A stretch of 36,145 nt of DNA, taken from Deltaproteobacteria bacterium. Its GTDB lineage: Bacteria; Myxococcota_A; Polyangia; DRWM01; JAAZOP01. The DNA lies in NCBI GenBank assembly GCA_016218765.1, contig JACRCZ010000021.1, positions 1 to 36,145 of the forward strand, written 5' to 3'. Below are positions 1 to 8,957 of this stretch, in pieces (positions within the stretch are counted from its first letter, which is position 1; every line of letters starts with the position of its first letter). Made by a program: the position numbers and the translations under genes. A model generated the notes under the pieces. It searched no databases. It was not told the origin of the DNA and saw nothing but the letters and a program-made list of their open reading frames with translations.

Positions 1-85
1 CGCCCGGGCCGCCGCGGCCGCGCGCCCGGCGGGGCGGGGGACGAGCCGCTATCGCGGAACGGAGGAGGAGGCGCCCGCCGCCGGG

Positions 86-1534
86 TTGGGCGGGGCGCAC
101 ACGGCGCTGTCCGTGGCGGCGATGGACGACGTCCCGCTGCCGGACGTGGAGGGGCCGCCGGACGCCCTGGCGCCGGAGCTGGAGCTGACGCCGGAGCAGA
201 TCTCCGCGATCGCGAAGCAGGTGGCCGTCGCCGCGGCGGCGCAGGCGCGCCGGGGCCTGGTGATGACGGCGAGCCTGGGGGATCGTGGGGCGGCGCGGCC
301 GGCGCGGGAGCATCCGGGGCGCCCGGCCTACATCGTGGCGGGCCTGGAAGCGGCGGCGGTGCCGCTGGAGGGCCTGAACGACAGCGCGGCGATGGCGGCG
401 CGCGGCGGCCCGTCGATCGAGACGCTCGAGGGCTTCATCAGCGGCCACGGCTGCGACCTGGGGACTATCGAGGTGTATTACCGCCTGGGAATGGCCTTCC
501 TGGCGGAGGGCAAGTGGGCCGCCGCGCTGCAGGCCTTCGACCAGGTCGAGGAGGCATCGCCGGGGTACAGGGACGCCGAGCGGCGGGCGGCGAACCTGCG
601 CCAGTGGCAGGACGCCGTCGGCCCGCGCATGACGCTGGCGGCGCAGGGCGGCGTGGCGCGCACGCCCGACGCCGCGCGCTACCGCATCCAGGGCGAGCTG
701 GGCCGGGGCGGCATGGCGGTCGTCTACCGCGCCCATGACGAGGTGCTCGGCCGCGACGTCGCGCTGAAGTTCCTCTCCGACGAGCTTCTGGCGAACAAGG
801 ACGCGCGCGAGCTGTTCCAGCGCGAGGCGCGCTCGGTCGCCGCACTCAACCATCCCAACATCATCACCGTCTTCGACTTCGGCGTGCTGGAGGGGAAGAC
901 GTTCATCTGCATGGAGTACGTCGACGGGGTCTCCGTGCAGCAGCTCCTCGAGGAGCGCGGCAAGCTCACGGTCGTGGAGGCGCTGCGCATCGCGCGCCAG
1001 GTGCTCGACGGGCTGGAATACGCCCACGACAAGAGCATCATCCACCGGGACATCAAGCCGTCGAACATGATGCAGACCAAGACGGGGCTGGTGAAGCTGA
1101 TGGACTTCGGCCTGGCCAAGTCCGTGGCCAAGGGCGCGAAGGCCTCCATGGTCGCCGGCACGCCGCCGTACATGCCGGCCGAGCAGATCGCCGGGGGCGA
1201 CGTCGACCATCGCGCCGACATCTTCGCCGTCGGCTGCTCGCTGTACGAGATGCTGACCGGCCGGCTGCCGTTCGAGGGGTTCGACCGCGCGAAGGCGCCG
1301 TCCAGCGTGCAGACCTTCGATCCCTCGCTGCCCCCCGTCCTCGACAACATCCTCAACCGCGCCCTGGCCTCCCAGCCCGACCAGCGCTACGAGACGGCGA
1401 GCGCGTTCAACGCGCCGATCCGCCGCATCCTGGACGTGCTCGACTCGTACGCCGCCGGCGGGTCCGCCCCGCCCCCCCCCTCCCCGCTCGGCACGGCGCG
1501 CACGCAGTTCGCCGGACCGACCACCGCGACCTAA
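86..1534 (+). CDS. Hanks-type serine/threonine protein kinase (5' end uncertain, possibly partial)
   Basis: Predicted cytoplasmic Ser/Thr kinase that transfers phosphate from ATP to protein targets. The catalytic domain runs from about residue 200 to 440. It has a glycine loop (GRGGMAVVY), the ATP lysine in VALKFL near residue 227, the catalytic loop HRDIKPSN near 320 and the DFG motif in DFGLAKS near 339. About 200 residues precede it; residues 130-170 look like one or two TPR helices (MAFLAEGKWAAALQAFDQVE), and the rest is Ala/Gly-rich. The tail is proline-rich, with no membrane segment. The activation segment reads YMPAEQ where most bacterial kinases have YMAPEQ. The frame is open to base 2, so the TTG at 86 is only one option and the gene may begin outside the window; an ATG lies at 122. 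The kinase assignment is firm, the start is not. Confidence 0.9.
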   Translation: MGGAHTALSVAAMDDVPLPDVEGPPDALAPELELTPEQISAIAKQVAVAAAAQARRGLVMTASLGDRGAARPAREHPGRPAYIVAGLEAAAVPLEGLNDSAAMAARGGPSIETLEGFISGHGCDLGTIEVYYRLGMAFLAEGKWAAALQAFDQVEEASPGYRDAERRAANLRQWQDAVGPRMTLAAQGGVARTPDAARYRIQGELGRGGMAVVYRAHDEVLGRDVALKFLSDELLANKDARELFQREARSVAALNHPNIITVFDFGVLEGKTFICMEYVDGVSVQQLLEERGKLTVVEALRIARQVLDGLEYAHDKSIIHRDIKPSNMMQTKTGLVKLMDFGLAKSVAKGAKASMVAGTPPYMPAEQIAGGDVDHRADIFAVGCSLYEMLTGRLPFEGFDRAKAPSSVQTFDPSLPPVLDNILNRALASQPDQRYETASAFNAPIRRILDVLDSYAAGGSAPPPPSPLGTARTQFAGPTTAT

Positions 1535-1565
1535 GGAGAGGTGGAGAGAACGACCGGAGAGGTGG
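1535..1565. repeat. Short direct repeat downstream of the kinase gene
   Basis: The 10-base word GGAGAGGTGG occurs at 1535-1544 and again at 1556-1565, immediately after the kinase stop codon. The gap to the convergent FtsB-like gene is only 62 bases and shows no clear terminator hairpin. The repeat may simply be purine-rich low complexity. Confidence 0.4.
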
Positions 1566-1596
1566 GGAGGTCGGACGCAGGCGCCTTGTCGGACCG

Positions 1597-1908
1597 TCAG
1601 GGGGCCGGCCGGTCGTCGGGGAAGACCAGCACCATCTCGTCGGGGCGGACGAGGCCCAACTCGTCCCGGGCGACGTCCTCGAGGTATCCCGGACGGGTGC
1701 GGTAGGCTTCGAGGCGCCGGCGCAGCTCGCGGCATTGGGCTTCGAGTTTCCCGTTCTCGCGCCGGATCTGGACCAGCTCGGCTTCCAGGCGGTCGACGCG
1801 GCCCAGCCCGTCCGAGCCGAAGATGAGGACCGGGACGGTGAGCAGGGTGAGGACGAGGATGAGGATCGGGAACACCTGCGCGCGCCGGATGGGGTTCCCT
1901 GCTTGCAT
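1597..1908 (-). CDS. FtsB/DivIC-like septum formation initiator protein
   Basis: Small bitopic membrane protein of the divisome FtsB/DivIC family; in known systems these link late division proteins through a periplasmic coiled coil. The 103-residue product has a short basic cytoplasmic N-terminus (about residues 1-11), one membrane helix (about 12-30, VFPILILVLTLLTVPVLIF) and a predicted coiled coil (about 38-70, RLEAELVQIRRENGKLEAQ). It ends with the family's typical DVARDELGLVRPDEMVLVFP segment. Length and order match the family. The ATG at 1908 has no Shine-Dalgarno but sits 7 bases after a -10-like TAGTCT, so a leaderless start is possible. It is convergent with the kinase gene and divergent from pdxA. 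Confidence 0.8.
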   Translation of the reverse strand: MQAGNPIRRAQVFPILILVLTLLTVPVLIFGSDGLGRVDRLEAELVQIRRENGKLEAQCRELRRRLEAYRTRPGYLEDVARDELGLVRPDEMVLVFPDDRPAP

Positions 1909-1915
1909 CGGGCCG

Positions 1916-1945
1916 AGACTAACTTATGATGCCCGCCCGGGCCAA
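1916..1945 (-). promoter_or_regulatory. Candidate promoter of the FtsB-like gene
   Basis: On the minus strand a TTGGCC (1940-1945) is followed after 18 bases by TAGTCT (1916-1921), and the ATG begins 7 bases further on. This would place the transcription start at or next to the start codon. The -35 match is weak; the spacing resembles the better promoters elsewhere in the window. Confidence 0.4.
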
Positions 1946-1963
1946 GAAAGCGCCGGAGAAGAG

Positions 1964-1994
1964 AACCACAGATGAGCACAGACGAACACAGATG
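1964..1994. repeat. Degenerate decamer array of the CACAGATGA type
   Basis: Roughly three 10-base units of the form GAYGARCACA are read in tandem between the FtsB-like gene and pdxA. The array is A-rich and AC-rich, unlike the surrounding GC-rich DNA. Similar CACAGA(T/G) arrays are commonly seen between genes in many environmental bacterial genomes; their role is not known to me. The array lies in a frame open through to pdxA, but its composition argues it is not coding. Confidence 0.6.
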
Positions 1995-2060
1995 CCGGGC
2001 CGGGGCCGCGAGGACGCCGGTCGCCGGCCGGGGAGCCGGACGGGCTGGGCGGGCCGTGCC

Positions 2061-3095
2061 ATGAGAATCGGCATCACGCTGGGCGATCCGGCGGGCGTGG
2101 GCGGGGAGCTGACGCTGCTGCTTCTCCGCGAGCTGGGTCCGGCGGCGCCGGTGACCGTGTTCGGCAGCATGGCACAGCTCGGGCGCGCTGCCGCGGCGCT
2201 CGGCATGACCCCTCCGCTGCCGCTGCGGCCGCTGCCGGCGGACGCGGTGGACAGGCCGGAGGCGTACGCCGAGGGTCCGACGCTGCTCGATCTGGTCCCG
2301 TTGACGCAGGAGGACGTGCTGCCGGCGGTGCCGACGCGGGCGGGGGGCCAGGCGCAGCTCCGGTACCTCTCGCTCGCGGCGCAGGCCGCGAAGGCCGGGC
2401 GCATCGGCGCGGTCGTCACGGGGCCGGTGAACAAGGGCGGGATCTCGCAGGTGATGGGCAGCCGGTTCAGCGGCCAGACGGAGCTCTTGGCGCGGCTGGC
2501 GGGGCTGCGCTCCGGCGACGTGGCGATGGCCTTCACGGGCGAGAAGCTGCGCACGGTCGTCGTGACCACCCACATCGCGCTCAAGGACGTCCCGGCGACG
2601 TTGAAGGCGGAGCGCATCGAGAAGGCCGTACGGCTCGAGGTCGACCACCTGGAGGAGCTCGGCTTCCGCAAGCCGCGGCTGGTGGTGGCGGGTCTCAACC
2701 CGCACGCGGGCGAGGGCGGGCTGTTCGGGGACGAGGAGCACGTGGTGATCTCGCCCGCGGTGGGGGCGTTGCAGACGCGGTTCACGGAGGAGGGGATGCG
2801 GGCGACGATCTCGGGCCCGCTGCCGGCGGACACGGCGTTCCGGCGGCACCTGGAGGGGCGGTTCGACGCCGTGGTGGCGATGTACCACGACCAGGCGATG
2901 CTGGCCTGCCGGCTGGCGGCGTTCGGCGAGACGGTCAACGTGACGCTGGGCCTGCCGTTCGTGCGCACGTCGCCCGACCACGGCACGGCCTACGACATCG
3001 CGGGCAAGGGGCTCGCCGACCCGCGGGGGATGCTGTCGGCGTACCGGCTCGCCGTCCGTCTGGTCGAGCTGCGGGGCCGCGCGCGAGGGACATGA
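2061..3095 (+). CDS. pdxA: 4-hydroxythreonine-4-phosphate dehydrogenase
   Basis: Cytoplasmic enzyme of DXP-dependent vitamin B6 synthesis that oxidises 4-phosphohydroxy-L-threonine with NAD(P)+, feeding PdxJ. The product is 344 residues, a normal length for the family. The N-terminus [14 protein letters not shown] is the usual PdxA opening, which fixes the start at 2061 rather than an in-frame ATG at 1926. The three histidines expected to bind the divalent metal are seen in TTHIALKDV (about 169), LNPHAGEGG (about 212) and MYHDQAM (about 274). The C-terminal [13 protein letters not shown] block is intact. One oddity: the conserved GHTE block reads GQTE near residue 137. The stop overlaps the uvrA start by four bases (ATGA), so the two genes are probably co-translated. 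Confidence 0.92.
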   Translation: MRIGITLGDPAGVGGELTLLLLRELGPAAPVTVFGSMAQLGRAAAALGMTPPLPLRPLPADAVDRPEAYAEGPTLLDLVPLTQEDVLPAVPTRAGGQAQLRYLSLAAQAAKAGRIGAVVTGPVNKGGISQVMGSRFSGQTELLARLAGLRSGDVAMAFTGEKLRTVVVTTHIALKDVPATLKAERIEKAVRLEVDHLEELGFRKPRLVVAGLNPHAGEGGLFGDEEHVVISPAVGALQTRFTEEGMRATISGPLPADTAFRRHLEGRFDAVVAMYHDQAMLACRLAAFGETVNVTLGLPFVRTSPDHGTAYDIAGKGLADPRGMLSAYRLAVRLVELRGRARGT

Positions 3096-5965
3096 GCCAC
3101 GGATTCATCCGCGTCCGCGGGGCGCGGCAGCACAATCTCAAGGGCATCGACGTCGATATCCCGCGCGACAAGCTCGTGGTCGTCACCGGCCTGTCCGGAT
3201 CCGGCAAGTCCTCGCTGGCCTTCGACACGATCTACGCCGAGGGGCAGCGGCGCTACGTGGAATCGCTGTCGGCCTACGCGCGGCAGTTCCTGGAGCAGGC
3301 GGGCAAGCCGGACGTGGACATGATCGAGGGGCTGTCGCCGGCGATCTCGATCGAGCAGAAGAACGCGAGCCGCAACCCGCGCTCGACCGTCGGCACCACC
3401 ACGGAGATCGCGGACCACCTGCGCGTGCTGTTCGCGCGCATCGGCAAGCCGCACTGTCCCGTGTGCGGCAAGCCGGTCTCGGCGCTCACGGTGCAGCAGA
3501 TCGTCGATCGCGTGCTGGAGCTTCCCGCCGGCACGCGCTTCTCGGTGCTGGCGCCGATCGTGCGCGACCGCAAGGGCGAGTACCGGCGCGAGTTGGAGAA
3601 GCTGCGGCGCGACGGGTTCGTGCGCGTGAACATCGACGGCGAGGTCCACGACCTGGTCGAGGAGACGGCGCTCGACAAGAACCGGAAGCACACCATCGAG
3701 GTCTACGTCGACCGGCTGGTGATCAAGGAGGGGCTCTCGCGGCGCCTGACCGACTCGGTGGAGACGGCGGTGGCGATGAGCGACGGGCTGGTGCGCATCG
3801 CGGTGGTCGAGGGCGACGACCTGCTGCTCACGACGAAGTTCGCGTGCGTCGACCACGGCATCGCGCTGCCCGAGCTGGCGCCGCGGACGTTCTCCTTCAA
3901 CAACCCGCACGGGGCGTGCCCGACGTGCAGCGGGCTGGGCGACATCCTGCACTTCGATCCCGCGCTGATCGTGCCCGACCCGTCGCTGTCGCTGCGCGAC
4001 GGCGCGGTCGCGCCGTGGAGCGGGCGCCACACCACCTACTTCCCGCAGATGTTGGCGGCCGTGGCCCGCACCTTCCGCGTCGACCTGGACACCCCGTGGA
4101 GCGAGCTTCCCGAGGACGTGCGCCACGTGGTGCTCCACGGCACCGACCGGGAGGTCCAGTTCACGCTGGAGGACGGGAACAACCGCTACACGTTCACCAA
4201 GCCGTTCGAAGGGGTGATCGCGAACCTGGACCGGCGATCCAAGGAGTACGAGAAGCGCAAGCGCGAGGCGGGAGCGGCGGACCACGAGGAGGGGTTCGAG
4301 TTCCTGGCCGAGGAGTTCCACCGCTACGCGCGGCGGGATCCGTGCCCCGACTGCAAGGGGGCGCGGCTGCGGCGCGAGGCGCTGGCGGTGCGCGTGGCGG
4401 GGAAGAACATCGCCGAGGTGTCGGCGCTGACGGCGGGCCGCGCGCTCGCCTTCCTCGACGGCCTGCAGCTGACGCCGCGCGAGCGGCAGATCGCGGACCG
4501 GCTGCTCAAGGAGGTGCGCGAGCGGCTGCGCTTCCTGATCAACGTCGGGCTGGACTACCTGACGCTCGACCGCGCCTCCGCCACGCTCTCGGGCGGCGAG
4601 GCGCAGCGCATCCGGCTGGCGACGCAGATCGGCGCCTCGCTGGTCGGGGTGATCTACATCCTCGACGAGCCTTCGATCGGCCTGCACCAGCGCGACAACC
4701 GGCGGCTCATCGACACGCTGCTGGCGCTACGCGACATGGGCAATACGGTGCTGGTGGTCGAGCACGACCGCGAGATGATGGAGAGCGCGGACTGGATCAT
4801 CGATCTGGGGCCCGGCGCCGGGCGGCACGGCGGGGAGGTGGTCGTCGCGGGGACGCCGGACAAGGTGCGCGCCGCGCCGAAGTCCCTCACCGGCCGGTAC
4901 CTGGCGGACAAGCTGTCGATCGAGCTGCCGCAGCGGCGGCGGCGGCCGAACGGCCACGTGGTCGAGATCAAGGGGGTGGCGACGAACAACCTGCGGGCCA
5001 TCGACGTCCGCGTGCCGCTGGGCGTGCTGGTCTCCGTGACCGGCGTCTCGGGCTCGGGGAAGTCGTCGCTCGTCGTCGACACGCTGCTGCCCGCGCTGCG
5101 CGCCAGGCTCCATCGCACGGGCGAGCGGGCGGGCCCCCACAAGACGCTGCTCGGCACGGAGCACGTCGACAAGGTCGTGGAGATCGATCAGCAGCCGATC
5201 GGACGCACGCCGCGCTCGAACCCCGCCACGTACACCGGGTTGTTCGGCCCGATCCGCGACGTCTTCGCGGCGCTGCCCGAGTCGCGGGCGCGGGGCTACG
5301 GACCGGGACGCTACTCGTTCAACGTCGCCGGCGCGCGGGGCGGGCGCTGCGAGACGTGCGAGGGCCAGGGCGTGATCCGGGTGGAGATGCACTTCCTGCC
5401 GGACGTGTACGTGGTGTGCGAGGAGTGCGGCGGGCGGCGCTACAACCGCGACACCCTGGACGTGAAGTACCGCGGGCGGTCGATCGCCGACGTGCTGGAC
5501 ATGAGCGTGGAGGAGGCGCTGGAGCTGTTCGAGCCGGTGCCGAAGGTGGCGCTCAAGCTGCAGACGCTGTTCGACGTCGGGCTGGGGTACATCCAGCTCG
5601 GCCAGAGCGCGACGACGCTCTCCGGGGGCGAGGCGCAGCGCATCAAGCTGGCGCGCGAGCTGTCGACGCGGGCGACGGGCCGGACGATGTACGTGCTGGA
5701 CGAGCCGACGACGGGGCTGCACTTCGACGACATCAAGAAGCTGCTCGGCGTGCTGGCCCGGCTGGTCGACCAGGGCAACACGGTGGTGGTGATCGAGCAC
5801 AACCTGGACGTGATCAAGACCGCGGACTGGGTGATCGACCTGGGGCCCGAGGGCGGCGACGGCGGCGGCAAGGTGATCGCCACGGGCACGCCCGAGCAGG
5901 TCTCGCGCACCGCGGGCTCCTACACCGGGCAGTATCTGAAGAAGGTGCTGGGACGCCGCGCGTGA
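3092..5965 (+). CDS. uvrA: Excinuclease ABC subunit A
   Basis: DNA-damage recognition ATPase of nucleotide excision repair, working with UvrB and UvrC. The 957 residues hold two ABC ATPase halves: Walker [10 protein letters not shown] near residue 33 and GVSGSGKSS near 651, signature LSGGEAQR near 499 and 843, and Walker [10 protein letters not shown] and LDEPTTGLH near 523 and 869. Zinc-binding segments are visible: ACVDH...CPTC around 252-278 and CETCEGQG...CEECGG around 753-780. The first pair reads CxxH rather than the CxxC of the E. coli protein; actinobacterial UvrAs also use His here, so this is a variant rather than damage. The insertion region with [19 protein letters not shown] is intact. 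The start overlaps the pdxA stop. uvrB is not in the window. Confidence 0.97.
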   Translation: MSHGFIRVRGARQHNLKGIDVDIPRDKLVVVTGLSGSGKSSLAFDTIYAEGQRRYVESLSAYARQFLEQAGKPDVDMIEGLSPAISIEQKNASRNPRSTVGTTTEIADHLRVLFARIGKPHCPVCGKPVSALTVQQIVDRVLELPAGTRFSVLAPIVRDRKGEYRRELEKLRRDGFVRVNIDGEVHDLVEETALDKNRKHTIEVYVDRLVIKEGLSRRLTDSVETAVAMSDGLVRIAVVEGDDLLLTTKFACVDHGIALPELAPRTFSFNNPHGACPTCSGLGDILHFDPALIVPDPSLSLRDGAVAPWSGRHTTYFPQMLAAVARTFRVDLDTPWSELPEDVRHVVLHGTDREVQFTLEDGNNRYTFTKPFEGVIANLDRRSKEYEKRKREAGAADHEEGFEFLAEEFHRYARRDPCPDCKGARLRREALAVRVAGKNIAEVSALTAGRALAFLDGLQLTPRERQIADRLLKEVRERLRFLINVGLDYLTLDRASATLSGGEAQRIRLATQIGASLVGVIYILDEPSIGLHQRDNRRLIDTLLALRDMGNTVLVVEHDREMMESADWIIDLGPGAGRHGGEVVVAGTPDKVRAAPKSLTGRYLADKLSIELPQRRRRPNGHVVEIKGVATNNLRAIDVRVPLGVLVSVTGVSGSGKSSLVVDTLLPALRARLHRTGERAGPHKTLLGTEHVDKVVEIDQQPIGRTPRSNPATYTGLFGPIRDVFAALPESRARGYGPGRYSFNVAGARGGRCETCEGQGVIRVEMHFLPDVYVVCEECGGRRYNRDTLDVKYRGRSIADVLDMSVEEALELFEPVPKVALKLQTLFDVGLGYIQLGQSATTLSGGEAQRIKLARELSTRATGRTMYVLDEPTTGLHFDDIKKLLGVLARLVDQGNTVVVIEHNLDVIKTADWVIDLGPEGGDGGGKVIATGTPEQVSRTAGSYTGQYLKKVLGRRA

Positions 5966-6022
5966 CGAGGATCGGCACGCCGAGCGTCTCCGCGCCGTGA
6001 CGGGGTCGCTGCGGCCGAGCGC

Positions 6023-7117
6023 TCACTGGAGGCCGAGCTTCTTGATCCGGTAACGGAACGTCGAGTAGGGAACGCCCAGCTCCAGCGCCGCCCGCTGGCG
6101 ATTCCATCTCGTCCGTTCGAGCGCCAGGAGCATGGTTTCCTTCGTCGTACGGCCCGCGACCGGCACCGCGGCCAGGATGTGCGAAGCGATGTGCGACGGC
6201 AGCAACAGGTGCTGCGCGTCGATGATCAACCCGCGGCTCGCGACGGCGGCACGCTCGATCACGTTGCGCAGCTCGCGGCCGTTGCCCGGGTAGTCGTAGG
6301 CCACGAGCAGCCGTTCGGCGGCCGGGCTCAGCTCGCGCGCGGGCAGGCCGCGCCCGGCGAGGTGCGTGTGCATGAAATGGCGTCCGAGCGGGAGGATGTC
6401 CTCCCGCCGCTCGCGCAGCGGCGGGATATCGATACGGAAGACGTTGAGACGATAGAAGAGGTCCTGGCGGAACTTCCTCGCGGCGACCAACTCCTCCAGC
6501 GGAGCGTTGGTCGCGGCAATGAGCCGCACGTCGACGGCGATCTCGCGGACGCCGCCGATGCGCTTGACCGTGCGCGTCTCCAGCACGCGCAGGAGCTTCG
6601 CCTGCGCGGCGGGCGAGAGGTCGGCGACCTCGTCCAGGAACAGCGTGCCCCCGTCCGCGGTCTCGAAGCAGCCGGGCCTGTCCGCGATCGCGCCCGTGAA
6701 CGATCCCCGGACGTGGCCGAACAGCTCGCTCTCCACGAGCGTCTCCGGAATCGCCGGACAGCTCACGGCGACGAACGGACCGCGGTCCCTGCCGTCGCGG
6801 CGGGTCGCCAGGTGCAACGCGTCCGCCACGACCTCCTTGCCGGTACCCGTCTCGCCCTGGAGCAGCACGGTGCGGCATCCGGCGTCCACGGCGGCGCCGA
6901 TCTGCGCGCGGATCCGCGCCATGGCCGGGCTGCTGCCGATCAGCAGGCCCTTGGCCGACGGCGACCGCACATCGGCGGCTCGCCGCCGGTCGCCCACGAC
7001 CGCGAGGTGCACGGCGGCGATGTCCCGGTCTCCGTTCCGCCCGGAATCGACGTCGGCGTCGTCGCCCGGGACCACGGCCACCGCCGGAAGCGACGAGTCG
7101 TTGACGAATGCGGTCAT
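6023..7117 (-). CDS. Sigma-54-dependent transcriptional activator lacking a sensor domain
   Basis: Predicted bacterial enhancer-binding protein that remodels sigma-54 RNA polymerase by ATP hydrolysis. The 364-residue product has an AAA+ domain from about residue 57 to 290: Walker A GETGTGKE (88-95), the sigma-54 contact loop as GSFTGA (138-143; usual form GAFTGA), Walker B TLFLDEV (158-164), and arginine-finger and sensor segments including DLFYRLNVFRIDIPPLRER. A Fis-type helix-turn-helix closes the protein (NRQRAALELGVPYSTFRYRIKKLGL). Only about 55 unstructured residues precede the AAA+ domain; there is no receiver, GAF, PAS or FHA domain. The start at 7117 is chosen because its ATG overlaps the stop of the GGDEF-EAL gene, implying translational coupling. 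It converges on uvrA. Confidence 0.88.
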   Translation of the reverse strand: MTAFVNDSSLPAVAVVPGDDADVDSGRNGDRDIAAVHLAVVGDRRRAADVRSPSAKGLLIGSSPAMARIRAQIGAAVDAGCRTVLLQGETGTGKEVVADALHLATRRDGRDRGPFVAVSCPAIPETLVESELFGHVRGSFTGAIADRPGCFETADGGTLFLDEVADLSPAAQAKLLRVLETRTVKRIGGVREIAVDVRLIAATNAPLEELVAARKFRQDLFYRLNVFRIDIPPLRERREDILPLGRHFMHTHLAGRGLPARELSPAAERLLVAYDYPGNGRELRNVIERAAVASRGLIIDAQHLLLPSHIASHILAAVPVAGRTTKETMLLALERTRWNRQRAALELGVPYSTFRYRIKKLGLQ

Positions 7118-8586
7118 GACTTGAGCATCCTCTCCGGGCCCCCGGCACCCGCCGCCAACGCCGCCGGGGGCGTGCTGCGGTTGCACCGCGGGACCCACGT
7201 TCGACCCGTCTGCAGGAACGCACGCAGCGGCACCTCGGGCATCGGCCTGCCGAGCAGGTAGCCCTGGCCGAGGTCGCAGCCGCCGGCGATCAGGAATTCG
7301 AACTGCTCCCTCGTCTCGACGCCCTCGGCGACCACGTCCAGCTTCATGTTGCGGGCCATGCCGATCATCGTGGAGACGAGCGTGCATGCCGCGGGGTCGT
7401 CCGTCAGGCCGCGGATGAAGGAGCGGTCCATCTTCAGGGTGGCGAGCGGGAAGCGCTGGAGGTACTCGAGCGACGAGTATCCGGTGCCGAAGTCATCGAT
7501 CGCGATCCGGATGCCGAGCGCCGTGAGCTCGGCCAGCGTCTCGGACGTCTTCTCCGGGTCCGCCATGGCGGTGGTCTCGGTGATCTCGAGCTCGACCAGC
7601 GACGGCGGGAAACCGGTCTCGATCAGCAGCGCCGCGATGCGGTCCGCGGCGTGCGGCTGCTCGAGCTGCTGGGGGGACACGTTCACGGCCATGCGCACCG
7701 GCGGGTCGCCCGCCTCGCGCCATGCCCGCGCGCGACCGAACGCGCGGGTCATGACCCACTCCCCCAGCGGCACGATCAGGCGGGAGCGCTCCGCCAGCGG
7801 CAGGAACCGCCCCGGCTTGAGCAGCCCGAGACGGGGGTGGTTCCACCGCAGCAAGGCCTCGACCGCCCTCACCCGGCCGGTCCGGAGATCGAAGAGCGGC
7901 TGGTAGTGCAGCACGAACTGGCCCTTGTCCAGCGCGAGCCGCAGCTCCTGCTCCCGCCGCACGGCCTCCACCGCGAGCGCCTGCACGTCGGGCGAGTGGA
8001 AGCGGTAGTCGTTCCGTCCGTTCGCCTTGACCGTGTACATCGCGCCGTCGGCCAGGTGCAGGAGCGCGTCGGGCGTCGCGGCATCCTGCGGGTACATCGC
8101 GATCCCGACGCTCGTGCTGATCTGGATCGACGGGTCGCCCATCGCCAGGGGCGCGCGGACGGCGACGATGATCTTGCGGGCGATTCCGGCTGCATCAGCG
8201 GCCGCCACGTCGGGCAGCAGGACGGTGAACTCGTCGCCTCCGAGGCGGGAGACGGTGTCGCTGGCGCGCAGGGCCGCCAGCAGCCGCTGCCCGATCTCCG
8301 CCAGCACGCGGTCGCCCGTCACGTGTCCCAGGGTGTCGTTGACCTGCTTGAACTCGTCCAGATCCAGGAACAGGACGGCGAGAGACAACCCGGTCCGTCG
8401 CGACCGCTCGATCGATTGCACCAGCCGGTCGCGGAAGAGGATCCGGTTCGGCAGACCGGTAACCGAGTCGTAATACGCGAGCCTCCGGAGGTCCCGGATT
8501 TCCGGCGACGCCGCAACGCTCACCGCCGTCGGCCCGCACGTCGCGGCGACGCAAGGCTGGGGACCTGGAGGCCATGTACCGGACAT
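7114..8586 (-). CDS. GGDEF-EAL domain cyclic-di-GMP turnover protein
   Basis: Predicted bifunctional diguanylate cyclase/phosphodiesterase of 490 residues. The GGDEF domain covers about residues 30-195, with GGDEF at 116-120 and an RxxD inhibitory site (RASD, 107-110) exactly five residues before it. The EAL domain covers about 205-465, with EALLRW at 243-248 and the DDFGTGYSSL segment intact, so both activities could be present. No membrane helix or sensory domain is seen in the roughly 30 residues before GGDEF. The ATG at 8586 is preceded by a weak AAGGGA; an in-frame start at 8889 would add about 100 Arg/Pro-rich residues with no domain, so I reject it. Its stop overlaps the start of the sigma-54 activator, suggesting one signalling unit. 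Confidence 0.88.
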   Translation of the reverse strand: MSGTWPPGPQPCVAATCGPTAVSVAASPEIRDLRRLAYYDSVTGLPNRILFRDRLVQSIERSRRTGLSLAVLFLDLDEFKQVNDTLGHVTGDRVLAEIGQRLLAALRASDTVSRLGGDEFTVLLPDVAAADAAGIARKIIVAVRAPLAMGDPSIQISTSVGIAMYPQDAATPDALLHLADGAMYTVKANGRNDYRFHSPDVQALAVEAVRREQELRLALDKGQFVLHYQPLFDLRTGRVRAVEALLRWNHPRLGLLKPGRFLPLAERSRLIVPLGEWVMTRAFGRARAWREAGDPPVRMAVNVSPQQLEQPHAADRIAALLIETGFPPSLVELEITETTAMADPEKTSETLAELTALGIRIAIDDFGTGYSSLEYLQRFPLATLKMDRSFIRGLTDDPAACTLVSTMIGMARNMKLDVVAEGVETREQFEFLIAGGCDLGQGYLLGRPMPEVPLRAFLQTGRTWVPRCNRSTPPAALAAGAGGPERMLKS

Positions 8587-8957
8587 TTCCCTTGCTCCGC
8601 GGCTCCGCGCGCGCTCAACATCAGCGATCCCCGGCTCCGCGACCCAGGCACGGTGCGTGTTCCATGCCGCGACGGAACCATTGAGCAAGTCCCTGCCGAT
8701 CGCGAACCCATCCGGGGCATTCCGCCCCCACGCGCCCGCAGGATCGAGCGGCAACCCTTGGCATTGGTGGCGGGATCGGTGATCTGCCCGGCGCACCCGC
8801 CGGATCCGGGCATTCCGGTCCCGGAATGGACGCATCCGCCCGGGTCGTGGGCTCGTCCGTCGTGCTCCAGGACGAGATCGGTCGGCCATGGACGAACAAC
8901 GGCGGCCGCCGCGGGCGCCCGTCCCGGCCGGGCGTTGTCGACGGCAGACCGGCCCGA
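8587..8957. other. Intergenic stretch with no supported gene
   Basis: About 370 bases upstream of the GGDEF-EAL gene. Frames on both strands are open but give Arg/Pro/Ala-rich translations with no domain. Base composition is somewhat lower in GC than the flanking core genes. No convincing sigma-54 or sigma-70 promoter could be read. Confidence 0.5.

Noticed and set aside
3463..6000. An 845-codon plus frame inside uvrA
   Set aside because: It is an Arg/Ala-rich alternative frame of uvrA with no recognisable motif.
5966..6022. Rho-independent terminator between uvrA and the sigma-54 activator gene
   Set aside because: Only short inverted words such as CGGC-AC-GCCG with an impossibly small loop were found, and no T-run.
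8760..8800. Sigma-54 promoter upstream of the GGDEF-EAL gene
   Set aside because: No GG-N10-GC pair with adequate flanking matches was found in either orientation, despite TGGCA-like words.
8587..8889. N-terminal extension of the GGDEF-EAL protein up to 8889
   Set aside because: The extra 101 residues are Arg/Pro-rich with no domain or membrane helix. The ATG at 8586 lies just ahead of the GGDEF domain.
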